From VRUE01 sp963704505 (GTDB lineage: Bacteria; Actinomycetota; Thermoleophilia; Solirubrobacterales; 70-9): 64,000 bases of DNA. Below the pieces are notes generated by a model that did not search any database, was not told the origin of the DNA, and saw only the letters and a list, made by a program, of their open reading frames with translations. Position numbers and translations under genes: made by a program. How positions within the stretch are numbered: the first letter of the stretch is position 1; each line of letters starts with the position of its first letter. Shown here one piece after another: positions 8,154 through 17,600 of the stretch. The stretch covers positions 682,001 to 746,000 of the forward strand of contig OY969912.1 in the NCBI GenBank assembly GCA_963704505.1, in the 5' to 3' direction.

Positions 8154-9415
8154 GCCGCCAGCGCCTGGTGCTCGGCGGCGCCGGAGAGGATCGGCTCGAC
8201 CGCGCGGATCGCGCTCCTCACGCCGTCCTCGTGGAATCCCCAGCCCCAGTAGGCGCCGCAGTAATGGGTGTCGCGGGCGCCGTTGACCTCGGCGTGCCTG
8301 CCCTGGGCGGCGACTCCCGCGGCGGTGTAGACGGGGTGGTCGTAGGTGACGCTGCGCAGGATCTTCTCGGGATTGATCGCGTCGCCGCGGTTGAGGGTCA
8401 CCAGGAACTCGCGGCGGGCACGGAGCCGCTGCAGGTTGTTCATCCAGTAGGTGACGGTGCTGCGGCCGACCGGCTCGTCGGAGAGGTGGAAGTTCCAGCT
8501 CGACCAGACCGCGCGGCGGCGGGGCAGGAGGGAGGTGTCGGTGTGCAGGACCGCCTCATTGCGCTGGTAGGGAATCGCGCCGAGCACCTCGAGCTCGGCT
8601 TCGCTTGGATCGGCGAGCATCGAGAGGGCCTGGTCGGAGTGGGTGGCGATCACCACCCGGTCGAAGTCCTCGCTGTCGCAGCCGTCGGCGTCGATCCGCA
8701 CACTGCCGGGATAGAGGCGCTCGATCGAGCGGACCGGCGCACCCAGGCGGACGCGGTCACGCCACGGCGCGGAGATCGCCTCGACATATCGGGCCGAGCC
8801 GCCGGCGACCGTCCGCCAGTGGGGCCGGTCGCGGAAGCTGTACATGCCGTGGTTGGCGAAGAACTCGGCCATGAAGCTGGCCGGGAAGCTCCACATCTGC
8901 TCGGGATCCGCCGACCAGACGGCGGAAGCCTGGGGGACGATCAGGCGGTCGATGAACTCGCGGGAGAAGCCGCGCTGCTCGAGCCAGATGCCGAGCGAGG
9001 GAGAGGTGCCGTTGGTGCCGATCAGCGACTGCGCCTCGCGGTTGAAACGGCGCCAGTCGCCGAGCATCCGCAAGAACGAGGGGTCGATCAGGTGGCGGGG
9101 GCGGGCGAAGATCCCGCGTGGCGTGCCCGAGTACTCGAAGTTGCGGCCGTCGGAGACCGAGAAGCCCATGTGGGAAGGCTGGGTTTCGACGCCGAGCTCG
9201 GCGAGCAGTGCTTCGAAGCTCGGGTAGTTGCGGTCGTTGAAGACGATGAAGCCGGTGTCGATCGAGTGGCGGCCGTCCTCGTCCTCGACCTCGAAGGTGT
9301 CGGAATGGCCGCCGAGGCGCCCGCCCGCCTCGTAGATAACGAGCTCGTGCTCGCGGTGCAGGAGGTGGGCGGCGACGAGCCCTGAGATGCCGGTTCCGAC
9401 GATCGCGATCTTCAC
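8150..9415 (-). CDS. FAD-dependent oxidoreductase (amine-oxidase/desaturase-like)
   Basis: A 421-residue flavoprotein starting at GTG 9415. The N-terminal dinucleotide fold reads IAIVGTGISGLVAAHLL (GxGxxG), followed by the acidic end of beta-2 in VIYEAGGRLGGHSDT, which is typical of the NAD(P)-binding Rossmann/amine-oxidase superfamily. Further family blocks are IDTGFIVFNDRNYP, VWSADPEQMWSFPA and a C-terminal FAD contact in YCGAYWGWGFHEDGVRSA. It is the first gene of the overlapping lipid operon. In homologous clusters it is expected to oxidise or reduce the acyl chain acted on by the CFA-type enzyme. A plausible promoter lies in the 46 bases upstream, but no clear -10/-35 pair is seen. Confidence 0.88.
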   Translation of the reverse strand: MKIAIVGTGISGLVAAHLLHREHELVIYEAGGRLGGHSDTFEVEDEDGRHSIDTGFIVFNDRNYPSFEALLAELGVETQPSHMGFSVSDGRNFEYSGTPRGIFARPRHLIDPSFLRMLGDWRRFNREAQSLIGTNGTSPSLGIWLEQRGFSREFIDRLIVPQASAVWSADPEQMWSFPASFMAEFFANHGMYSFRDRPHWRTVAGGSARYVEAISAPWRDRVRLGAPVRSIERLYPGSVRIDADGCDSEDFDRVVIATHSDQALSMLADPSEAELEVLGAIPYQRNEAVLHTDTSLLPRRRAVWSSWNFHLSDEPVGRSTVTYWMNNLQRLRARREFLVTLNRGDAINPEKILRSVTYDHPVYTAAGVAAQGRHAEVNGARDTHYCGAYWGWGFHEDGVRSAIRAVEPILSGAAEHQALAA

Positions 9416-9461
9416 GCAGCCACTTACGTTGAAAATCCCCGTTCGGTTGTGTCGAAGGAAC

Positions 9462-10661
9462 TCAACCGTAGGGGCGGTAGATCAGGCGCCTGCCGAGCAG
9501 GGCGCTGACCGTGGCGAAGCGGTAACCGCGGGCGCGCAGCGTGTCGATGATCGAGGGCAGCGCCGCGAGCGTCCCCGAGCGGTCGCCGCCGCCGTCGTGC
9601 ATGAGGATGATCGAGCCGGCCTGGGCGCCATCGACCACCCGGCTGTAGACGGCTCCGCTGCCCGGGTTGGTCCAGTCGGCAGGATCGACGTCCCAGGTCA
9701 CGGTGAGCATCCCGAGCGCCGCCGCGTTGCCGATCACGGAGGAGTCGACCGCTCCTCCGGGTGGCCGGAAGAGACACGGCGCAAAATGCGTGGAGCTGTC
9801 GATCAGGCCGGCGGCCCCGGCGATCTGCGAGTAGTCGGGGAGTTCGACGTGGTTCATCGTGTGGTCACCGATCTCACTCCCTTCGGCGAGGATGCGGCGC
9901 ATCGTGTCCTCCCGTCCGGGCATCTCCTGGCCGATCTCGAAGAAGGTGCCGACCGCGTGCTTTTCTCGCAGCACGTCGAGGAAGGCCGGCGTGTATTCGC
10001 TCGGCCCGTCGTCGAAGGTGAGCGCCACGACGCCGTGGTCGCGCGGGCCGTTGGCGACGATTCCCTCGTCGCCTCCGGTGCAGCCGACCGCACGGACCGG
10101 CCGCAGCCTGAATGCCCGCGACCCCTTGCGCGGCAAGCTGCCGCGGCCGTCGCGGGCGCGCCACAGGTAGTGGTGGGGAGAGAGCCCGGCCCTGCCCGGC
10201 AGCAGGGTGATGACCAGCTTGCGCGAGTCGGGCCGCTTGACCCGGGCGGCGATCGCCCGCTTGGCCGTCGTCCGCCCGCGGCTGTTGACGACCTCGAGGC
10301 CGACCCTGCGGTGGGCATTGCCGCCGCCGAGGCAGAGCCGCCGCCCGCCGCCCCTCGGGCGCAGCAATTCGACGCAGAGGTAGGAAGCCCCGGCCGCGCG
10401 GACCTTCGGCAGGGGGTCGAGGCGGGCGAGGGCGACGGGCTTCGCGGTGCGGATCGAGGCGATCAGGCTCTCGCCCTGCTGGGCGAGGCCGGCGCGGACC
10501 AGGTCAGGGCGCGGCTCTTCGTGCCGGTGGCCGCCGGCCGCTGTCGCGACGCCTGCGCCAAGCGTCAGCGAAGCTGTCAGGAGGAGCGCGAAAATGCACG
10601 AGATCTTGCGAGTTATGCGGATTTGGGCCCCGGGTCGGCTTCGCCAACAGCCAACTCGCAT
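9462..10661 (-). CDS. Secreted polysaccharide deacetylase (NodB domain)
   Basis: A 399-residue protein with an N-terminal signal peptide (hydrophobic stretch FALLLTASLTLGAGVATA). Residues about 45-200 form an uncharacterised beta-rich Arg-containing region. The C-terminal half is a NodB/carbohydrate esterase 4 domain: motif 1 ALTFDDGPSEYT with the catalytic Asp pair, motif 2 GDHTMNH with the metal histidines, motif 3 FRPPGG, motif 4 TWDVDPADW and motif 5 ILMHDGGGDR. It removes acetyl groups from extracellular polysaccharide or peptidoglycan. It is divergent from the peptidoglycan-binding protein at 10737, with only 75 bases between them, so the pair may share a control region. Confidence 0.88.
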   Translation of the reverse strand: MRVGCWRSRPGAQIRITRKISCIFALLLTASLTLGAGVATAAGGHRHEEPRPDLVRAGLAQQGESLIASIRTAKPVALARLDPLPKVRAAGASYLCVELLRPRGGGRRLCLGGGNAHRRVGLEVVNSRGRTTAKRAIAARVKRPDSRKLVITLLPGRAGLSPHHYLWRARDGRGSLPRKGSRAFRLRPVRAVGCTGGDEGIVANGPRDHGVVALTFDDGPSEYTPAFLDVLREKHAVGTFFEIGQEMPGREDTMRRILAEGSEIGDHTMNHVELPDYSQIAGAAGLIDSSTHFAPCLFRPPGGAVDSSVIGNAAALGMLTVTWDVDPADWTNPGSGAVYSRVVDGAQAGSIILMHDGGGDRSGTLAALPSIIDTLRARGYRFATVSALLGRRLIYRPYG

Positions 10662-10736
10662 ACTAGTTACGTGGCCGAAGAGGATTTAGCTTTCTCGAAC
10701 CGCAGCGGCGGGGGCCGGGGCGTGTTGGAGGTCGAT

Positions 10737-11999
10737 GTGAGGGCCAGTCGCACCTGCGCGCCGGGCTCGACCCTGGCGCTGATCGCGATCCTTTTCGCCG
10801 TGGCGATCGCTTGGCTCGCCCCTGTCGCGAGCGCCGAAACCGGCGGCGCCGGGGAAGAAGTCCTCGAACCGCCCGCCGAAGCCATCCCGGCGCCGGTCGC
10901 GGGGGAAACCCCGTACGACCGCCAGGGAATGTGGATTTGGTACGTCTCGCACTCCGAAGGAGGCAGCCTGCCGCGGATCATCGCCCGGGCCAAGCGCGAC
11001 GGGATCGGCACGCTCTACATCAAGTCGGGCGACGGCGGTGACGTCTGGAGCCAGTTCAACGAAAGCCTGGTGAAGACCTTCCACCGCGCCGGCATCGACG
11101 TCTGTGCCTGGCAGTTCGTCTACGGCGACAACCCCGTCGCGGAGGCCAAGGTGGGTGCCGCCTCCGTGCAGAGGGGCGCCGACTGCCTGGTGATCGACGC
11201 CGAGGGCGACTACGAGGGCAAGTACGCCTCTGCCGATCGTTACATCCGCGCCCTGCGCGCCCGGATCGGCGAAAGCTTCCCGCTCTCGCTCGCAGGCTTC
11301 CCCTACGTCGACTATCACCCGTCCTTTCCCTACTCGGTCTTCTTCGGCCCGGGCGGCGCCACGTACAACCAGCCGCAGATGTACTGGAAGGCGATCGAAA
11401 CCTCGGTACGTGCCGTCTACGAGCACACCTTCCTCTTCAACCGCCTCTGGGACCACCCGATCTACCCGCTGGGCCAAACCTACGGCGGCGCCGCCCCCGC
11501 CGAAATCCAGCGCTTCCGCCGCTTCGCCCAGAGCTACCAGGGGTTGGCGCCGAGCTGGTGGGATTGGCAGGAGACGAGCGAAGCCGGCTGGCGCTCCCTG
11601 GGCCTGAAACTTCCCGGGCCGATCACCGGCTACCGGCCGATCTCCGCCCACCCCGTGCTCAAGATCGGTAGCCGCGGCGACCTCGTCGTCTGGGCCCAGG
11701 AGCACCTCAGCTCGGCCGGCGAGACGATGGCCGTGACCGGGATCTTCGGCAGGCAGACGCGGGCAGCCGTCCGCGACTTCCAGGACAAAGCCGGGCTGCC
11801 CGTCGACGGCGTCCTCGGCACGACGACCTGGCGCGCGCTGCTCAAGTACGAACCGATCCGTTATCTCTGGGGCGGTCGCCGCGCCAAGCGAGGCCGCGGA
11901 GCCTCGGCGTCGGCGAGCCGGGCGATACCCCCGAGCCGACCGCTCTCGGCCTCGCTCCCCGCCAAGGGCTACGAGATCGATCCAGGGCCCCGTCCCTAG
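10737..11999 (+). CDS. Secreted glycosidase-like protein with peptidoglycan-binding domain
   Basis: The GTG at 10737 is chosen because GGAGG ends 5 bases upstream (10727-10731) and because it starts a good signal peptide (MRASRTCAPG, then LALIAILFAVAIAWLAP). The 420-residue protein has a TIM-barrel-like domain at about residues 55-290, containing GMWIWYVSHSEGG, GIGTLYIKSGDGG and DCLVIDAEGDYEG; the acidic pair in VIDAEGD is a candidate active site. It ends with a PG_binding_1 domain (about 305-370: VLKIGSRGDLVVWAQEHL, FGRQTRAAVRDFQ, DGVLGTTTWRAL). The tail is rich in Arg, Ser and Pro. A cell-wall role is likely; enzyme activity is inferred only. Confidence 0.8.
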   Translation: MRASRTCAPGSTLALIAILFAVAIAWLAPVASAETGGAGEEVLEPPAEAIPAPVAGETPYDRQGMWIWYVSHSEGGSLPRIIARAKRDGIGTLYIKSGDGGDVWSQFNESLVKTFHRAGIDVCAWQFVYGDNPVAEAKVGAASVQRGADCLVIDAEGDYEGKYASADRYIRALRARIGESFPLSLAGFPYVDYHPSFPYSVFFGPGGATYNQPQMYWKAIETSVRAVYEHTFLFNRLWDHPIYPLGQTYGGAAPAEIQRFRRFAQSYQGLAPSWWDWQETSEAGWRSLGLKLPGPITGYRPISAHPVLKIGSRGDLVVWAQEHLSSAGETMAVTGIFGRQTRAAVRDFQDKAGLPVDGVLGTTTWRALLKYEPIRYLWGGRRAKRGRGASASASRAIPPSRPLSASLPAKGYEIDPGPRP

Positions 12000-12063
12000 C
12001 GCTGCTGCGTCAACCCCGCTTCCCTGAGATAATCCCGCGCCGGGCGCTCGTCGCCCATCCCTC

Positions 12064-12137
<74 letters not shown>

Positions 12138-12211
12138 TTCGTTGAAGTCCCCGCAAATCGCCAGGTCGGTTAAGGGCCGAGCGAATTAACCCGAGCGGAT
12201 TTGGCCTGTTT

Positions 12212-12233
12212 TTTCAGGCACCAGTGCCTGAAA
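12212..12233. promoter_or_regulatory. 22-bp inverted repeat upstream of nuoB
   Basis: TTTCAGGCAC and GTGCCTGAAA form a perfect 10-bp inverted repeat around CA, about 155 bases before the nuoB start and 75 bases after tRNA-Asp. It is preceded by T residues rather than followed by them on either strand, so it does not look like a terminator. A dimeric repressor or activator operator is the best guess. Confidence 0.4.
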
Positions 12234-12280
12234 GTCGGTCAAGTCTTCTCATGCAGAAGCGGCTGGCTCCGCAAGTCGAA

Positions 12281-12294
12281 ACTTGTATACAAGT
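12281..12294. promoter_or_regulatory. 14-bp palindrome upstream of nuoB
   Basis: ACTTGTATACAAGT is a perfect palindrome lying 93 bases before the nuoB ATG in an AT-richer stretch. Its form (half-site ACTTGTA) resembles sites bound by GntR- or TetR-type dimers. A TATAAG element lies about 60 bases downstream at 12353 and could be part of a promoter, but no spacing-matched -35 element is clear. Confidence 0.35.
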
Positions 12295-12386
12295 CGTTCG
12301 TTGGGTCTTCGAAACGAGTGCTTTCGACGCTCCCGCTTCGCGAATGGGCCTCTATAAGCCAGCGAGATGGTCAGTGGAGCACTCCG

Positions 12387-13079
12387 ATGAAGATCGAACG
12401 CCAGACGGTCGAGCGCCGCACAATGCGCGAGCGCCAGCTGCGCGCTCGCGACATGCTGCGCGGCGACCTCGAGGGCGACGAGCTCGAGGCCTACGTCAAG
12501 GAAAGGGTCGTCACCACCCGCTTTGAGCAGATGCTCAACTGGTCGCGCGCCAACTCGATGTTCCCGCTCTCCTTCGGCCTCGCCTGCTGCGCGATCGAGG
12601 GCATCCCGATGGCGGCCGTCACCGCCCGCTATGACATCGCCCGCTTCGGCGCCGAGGCCGGCCGCGCCTCGCCCCGGCAGGCCGACCTGATCATTCTCTC
12701 CGGCCGCGTCTCGATCAAAATGGCGCCGATCATCCGCCGCCTCTGGGACCAGATGCTCGAGCCCAAATGGGCGATGGCGATGGGCGCCTGCTCGTCGAGC
12801 GGCGGCATGTTCTCCAACTACGCCGTCGTCCAGGGCGCCGACAAGTTCATGCCGATCGACCTCCACGTGCCCGGCTGCCCGCCGCGCCCGGAGGCGGTGC
12901 TCTACGGCTTCACCAAGCTCCAGCGCAAGATCATGGGTAACCCCGACCAGGGCTGGCGCCAGCGGTACAACGCGTCCGGGACCGAGGAGTGGGCGCGGGG
13001 CGGGCCGCGCAGTGAACCGAGCCCCGAGGCGGTCGAGGCCTATGAGGCGGCGCGGCAGCTGGCCCGCGAGACTGCTTGA
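12387..13079 (+). CDS. nuoB: NADH-quinone oxidoreductase subunit B
   Basis: A 230-residue NuoB-type protein. The ATG at 12387 has GGAG 7 bases upstream. The four cysteine ligands of the N2 [4Fe-4S] cluster are visible: the tandem pair Cys67-Cys68 in GLACCAIE, Cys135 in MGACSSSGG and Cys164 in VPGCPPRPEA. The quinone-pocket-associated PLSFGLACC and ADLIILSGRVSIKMAP segments are conserved. The subunit transfers electrons from the peripheral arm to quinone in complex I. No other nuo gene is nearby: tRNA-Asp lies upstream and a convergent small gene downstream. It is therefore either a relocated complex I subunit or a paralogue serving another NiFe/complex I-like enzyme. The Arg-rich N-terminal 40 residues are longer than the minimal family core. 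Confidence 0.9.
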   Translation: MKIERQTVERRTMRERQLRARDMLRGDLEGDELEAYVKERVVTTRFEQMLNWSRANSMFPLSFGLACCAIEGIPMAAVTARYDIARFGAEAGRASPRQADLIILSGRVSIKMAPIIRRLWDQMLEPKWAMAMGACSSSGGMFSNYAVVQGADKFMPIDLHVPGCPPRPEAVLYGFTKLQRKIMGNPDQGWRQRYNASGTEEWARGGPRSEPSPEAVEAYEAARQLARETA

Positions 13080-13101
13080 TACCCAGGCCCAGGTCCGGAC
13101 C

Positions 13102-13398
13102 TCACCCTGGGATGTCGATCCAGCGCACGATCTGCCCCTCGTGGACCTCGTGATAGGCCGGCGGCGCCGGGGGAGGGTCAGTCTTTAGCAGGGCGATCAC
13201 CTCGCCCGGCCCGTGCAGGTGCTCCTCGATCGCTGTCGTCCAGTGAATCTCGGGGTCCAGCAACCGCTCCAGCCGCGCCCAATCGCGGCGCTCGATCGTC
13301 GAAAGCACGTCGCCGACCGCCGGCACCTGCTCAGCCACTGCACGCCTCTCGCCAACCGGCGCGTAATCCCGGGCATTGGGTGAACCTGACTCCGGCAT
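13102..13398 (-). CDS. Small SnoaL/NTF2-like protein
   Basis: A 98-residue protein. The segment VGDVLSTIERRDWARLERLL followed by PEIHWTTAIEEHLHGPGEV matches the pattern of SnoaL-like/NTF2-like folds: an alpha helix, a DWARL turn, then a strand carrying the pocket His/Trp residues and a GPGEV loop. The protein is shorter than most members at its C-terminus, ending after a single VRWIDIPG strand. It is convergent with nuoB. Substrate and role are unknown, and a later start at an internal codon cannot be excluded. Confidence 0.55.
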   Translation of the reverse strand: MPESGSPNARDYAPVGERRAVAEQVPAVGDVLSTIERRDWARLERLLDPEIHWTTAIEEHLHGPGEVIALLKTDPPPAPPAYHEVHEGQIVRWIDIPG

Positions 13399-13808
13399 CT
13401 ACCATCGGGCGATCCTATGGCGAGGGTAGCCCCGGCGTGCCTGCTCGAGCTAGTCCCCGCCGAGCCGCTCGAGCCTGAGGCCTAGCTGAGGCGTCAAAAG
13501 CGCCTCGGTCTAGGCGGATTGCGCCTCTCCGGCATTGCGAAGCCACGGGTAGGTCTCCTGGCGGCAACCGTCACGGCGCTCCGGCACATCGGCATCGGGG
13601 CGCAGGTCCTACGCATGCATGCCTTGTGCGTTCGTATCTCATACGAATCCGCCTCGACGCTTCCAAATGGGAAACAAGCCCGTCTCGGTCCAAACTCGCC
13701 ACTGCACCGGTGGGTACCGGCGCAGGGACAGTAAAAGGACCCGGCTAGGCAGAGGCGCGACCGAGAGGCGCGCACGGGCTCGGTCCACTACAGAAGGAGA
13801 TCGAGCCA
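13399..13808 (+). promoter_or_regulatory. Intergenic region with leader copy 1 (13631-13808)
   Basis: Positions 13399-13630 show no convincing gene. From 13631 the sequence matches leaders at 25535 and 29872: inverted repeat TTCGTAT-CTC-ATACGAA (13631-13647), CCGCCTCGAC, a degenerate TTCC-AAAT-GGGAA hairpin, GCACCGGTGGGTACCGGCGC, CAGGGACAG, CGGCTAGGCAGAGGCGCGACC, and finally CTACAGAAGGAGA followed by the start codon. Conservation extends to the ribosome binding site AAGGAG, so it may act both as an operator/promoter and as a 5' UTR. It matches no riboswitch family that I recognise. Confidence 0.6.
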
Positions 13809-14582
13809 ATGCTTCACCGCTTCCACGACCGCTTCGGCACCCCGGGAGTGATCCTCGGCGTCATCGCCTTGGTCCTCGCCCTCGGTGGCACCGCTCTCGC
13901 CGCCTCCAAGCTAAACGGCACCCAGAAGAAGGAAGTCGAAAAGATCGCCAAGAAGTTCGCCGGCAAGCCGGGGGCCGCAGGTGCTGCGGGCACCAACGGA
14001 ACCAACGGCACAAACGGCAAAGATGGAGCTCCCGGCGAAAAGGGCGAAAACGGTGCTCCCGGCATCAACGGCAAATCCGTCACCGTCAGCGCTACGGCCG
14101 CGGGTTGTCCCGAAGGCGGGGCCACCGTCAAAGTCGAAGGCGCTGCCTCCGGCGCCGAAGTCTGCAACGGCGAAGTAGGAGAACCGGGCGAACCGTGGCC
14201 CGCCGGTGGAACCCTACCCCAAAACGCGACCGAGACCGGCACCTTCTCCGTTAACGGCGAATACGCGCAACCTGCGACGGTTTCCTTTCCTATACCGATT
14301 GCACAGCCGCTTGCCGCGGCCAACCTCCATTTCGTCGAAGAAGGAGATCCGGTTCCTTCCGACTGCGAAAACTCCGGCCACCCCGGTACCGCCAGCGCCA
14401 ACAATCCCGAGGCCAAGTCGGGCAACCTCTGTGTGTACCTAATTTACGCAGAAGCTATGGAATTTTTCGCTTGGGGCGAAATCGGACCGGCCGGCGGGTT
14501 GGTTGTCTTTGGTGGTACACCAAGCACCCCAGAAACCCCCTCTAATCCTTATGCCGCTGCTAGTTACGCCGTAACGGGTTAA
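13809..14582 (+). CDS. Secreted collagen-like repeat protein
   Basis: A 257-residue protein. An N-terminal membrane/signal segment (residues 11-32, containing the ALGGTALAAS motif common in secreted proteins of this group) is followed by a short Lys-rich helix. Thirteen Gly-X-Y triplets follow at residues 52-90, including three consecutive GTN units, GKD and GEK. The C-terminal 165 residues form a beta-rich domain with four cysteines (AGCPEG, EVCNGE, SDCENS and NLCVYL). Such proteins are thought to be surface stalks with a globular head. It starts after leader copy 1 with AAGGAG 9 bases upstream of the ATG, and heads the block that contains the giant repeat proteins. Confidence 0.85.
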   Translation: MLHRFHDRFGTPGVILGVIALVLALGGTALAASKLNGTQKKEVEKIAKKFAGKPGAAGAAGTNGTNGTNGKDGAPGEKGENGAPGINGKSVTVSATAAGCPEGGATVKVEGAASGAEVCNGEVGEPGEPWPAGGTLPQNATETGTFSVNGEYAQPATVSFPIPIAQPLAAANLHFVEEGDPVPSDCENSGHPGTASANNPEAKSGNLCVYLIYAEAMEFFAWGEIGPAGGLVVFGGTPSTPETPSNPYAAASYAVTG

Positions 14583-14601
14583 CCCACGGTCAGCGACCAC
14601 C

Positions 14602-17600
14602 ATGCCCACCCGCAGGCAACCGTTCGCGAGCAGCAGCCCCAGGCTGCTGCTCGCGACAGCCCTGCTCCTCCTTGCCGTCCTAATCCCCGCCGTCCCCGCC
14701 CACGCCACCGTCCAACCCCCGCCCCTCCTCCGCCAGTTCTGCGACACCGGCTCCGGCGCCGGCCAGTGCGTTATCCCCCGTGGCATCGCCGCCGACCCGA
14801 CCTCCGGCGACATCTATGTCGCTGATCAAGTAGGCAGGCGCATCGAGAAGTTCACCGCCTGGGGCGACTTCCTCCGGACCTGGGGCTGGGACGTCGTCGC
14901 CGAAGGCCCCGACGACGCCGGGACGGGTTTCGAGGTCTGCGTCCCCGCGACTGGGGATGTCTGCAAAGGCGGCCTTAGTGGAGGCGGGGCGGGACAGCTG
15001 GACACTCCCCAGGGCCTCGCCCTTGACTCATCCGGTGATCTCTTCGTCACTGACTTCAATGAGCGGGTCGCCAAGTTCACCCACGACGGCGAATTCCTCC
15101 TCACCTTCGGCGGCGAGGTCAACCGCACCGAGGTCGCCCTCCGCGAAGAACAGGAAGCCAAAGCCGAACCGGTAACCGTCACCGAAGCGCAGGAAAACCT
15201 CTGCATAGCCGCCTCCGGCGACGTCTGTCGAGCGGGCACCAAAGGCACGGGTAAAGGCCAGTTCGAGGCCTCATTCATACTCGGCAGCTACGTCGCCGTC
15301 GACACCAACCTGACCGCGACCACCTCAGACGACACCGTCTACGTCGGCGACCAAGGACGTGTCCAGCGCTTCGACCCCGAAGGCCATTACCTCGCCGACC
15401 TCCCCGACCCCGAAGGAATGTTGGAAGGGGAGACCGTCAACTCGCTCGCCGTAGATCCAGCGAGTGGTGACCTATACACGGGCTTTACGGCCCATTTCCC
15501 GTCCGCGAATGCCTCCAGCCCCGACCTACACAAGCTCAGCCCCACCGGCGCAGAGCTCTGCACGATCGATGCCCACGACCCGACCGCCGTCGCCGTCGCC
15601 GCCGACGGCAGCGTCTACGTCGTCGACGGCGTGGCCTCGACCAAAGCGCGCGAAATCTCACGTTTCAACTCCGGCTGCGCAGGGAAGGAGTCTGCTCTTC
15701 GAAAAGGAACTCGGCAGCACCGAAGACACCAACCAGTTCTCCATCGGTTCGGGCTTCAACAACCCCACCGGCATCGCCACCAGCTCCGCCTGCGGGATCG
15801 AGGGCACCGACCTCCTCATCTCCAACCCCGATCAGTTCGACTCCTTCGTCAAGCTATTCGGCCCCCCGCCCCAGGATCTCGCCCCGCCCTGCAGCAAACC
15901 CGCCGAGGTCCCGCCCTCGATCGAATCCTCCTCCGCGACCTCGGTTGGCTCCGAAGGCGCCTCCGTCAGGGCCCGCATCGACCCCAACTTCTGGCCCGAC
16001 ACCGCCTACCACGCCGCCTACGCCACCGCGCAGTGCATCGCCGCCGAAGGCTGGAGTGGCTCCTGCGTCACCGACCAACCCGCCTCCGGCGACCTCCTAT
16101 TGACCGAAACGGTCGCCTCCGGCGCCCTCGCGACCAAATCCCTCTTCCTCGGCTCCTCCCAACCGCTCACCCCCGACACCGATTACGAGTTCCGCTTCTT
16201 CGCCCACTCAAGCGGCGGCGGCCCCACCGAAGGCCCGCTCGGCACCTTCCACACCTACCCGCTGCCCGCCCCCGCCAAGGCCGACTGCCCCAACCAGGCC
16301 TTCCGCGCCGGCCCCTCCGCCGCCCTCCCCGACTGCCGCGCCTATGAGCTGGTCAGCCCGCCCGATAAGAACGGCGGCGAGGTCCTCACCCCCACAGAAG
16401 GCCTCACCGAGGCCGCAACCGACGGCGACTCGCTCACCTTCGCCTCGACCACCGCCTACTCAGAACCCCAGGCCGCCCCCTTCTATAACCAGTACCTCTC
16501 CCAGCGCGGTCCCGATGGCTGGTCGACCCGCTCGATCAACACCCCCCGCAGCACCGTCGAACTGATCGGCGAAGAGAATCTGGCCACCCGCTACAAGCTC
16601 TTCAGCGACGACCTCTGCTCGGGCTGGTTCCTGCAGGACACCGACCTCAGCCTCATTCAGGGCGCTCCGAGCGGAGTCGGAAATCTCTACCGCCGCGCCG
16701 GCCTCCACGCCGGCTGCGGCGAGCACTATGCCTACCAGCTCCTCACGACAGTTCTTCCCGGCGGCTACCAGCCCGAGATCAACAGCATCTACTACCCAGA
16801 GGTGCAGGGTGCTTCCGCCGACGGGCAGATCTCGGTCTACCGCACCCCCGGCTCCCTCACTCCCGACTCCTGCCCCGCCCCCGAACTATTTATGCAGGCA
16901 TATCAGCTCTACATCTCCCATGAAGGCACCCCCGGAGTCCCCCCGCACTCCTCAGCGTCTTGCCCAACGGCCACGCTAACTGCACACACGCTTCGGTCGG
17001 CACCGCCAAGTCATTGGGTGGCGCCTTCAACGCCCGCGAGGACAGCCTCTACCACGCCGTCTCCGAAGACGCCTCGCGCGTCTACTGGACCGCCGGCAAG
17101 CGCCCAGTCGAACACAATGATGGCCAAAAAGCGGCCGGCAACGAACCCGGCGCCCTCTACCTCCGCCTCAACCCCACCCAGCCCCAGAGCGCCTTCAACA
17201 AAAAAGGCAAATGCACCGAATCCCAGGCCGCCTGCACCCTCCCCGTCTCCACCGAAGCCGAATCATTCGCCGGCTCACACTCCTCGCGCTTCCTCTCAGC
17301 AGCCGCCGATGGCTCCACCGCGATCTTCTCCACCGGTGAGTTCGACAACCTCAAAACCGGCCCCCAGCTCTATGAATTCGACCTCGCCATGGCGCTCGCC
17401 GGCGAACCCGCCGATACCCTGATCGCCGCCCACTCGCAGGGCATCCTCGGCGCAAGCGACGATGCCTCCCGCGTCTACTTCATCTCCACCGAAGCGCTCG
17501 AAGGCCAGGGCCAAGCGGGAAAGCCCAACCTCTACCTCCACTCCCGCGGCGCCGGCAACAAGTTCATCGCCACCCTCGGCCAGGGCGCGAATCTCACCTT

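Noticed and set aside
12212..12233. The CAGGCAC/GTGCCTG hairpin as terminator of tRNA-Asp
   Set aside because: The T run precedes rather than follows the hairpin on the plus strand and no T run follows it on the minus strand.
13631..13808. Assignment of the repeated leader to a cyclic-dinucleotide or other known riboswitch
   Set aside because: The conserved cores of the families I compared from memory (c-di-GMP-I, ydaO, guanidine, NiCo) are not present in order; only scattered short resemblances were found.
15685..16955. Programmed ribosomal frameshifting in copy 1
   Set aside because: No slippery heptamer with a downstream structure is seen at the first site, and the paralogues encode the same protein without shifts.
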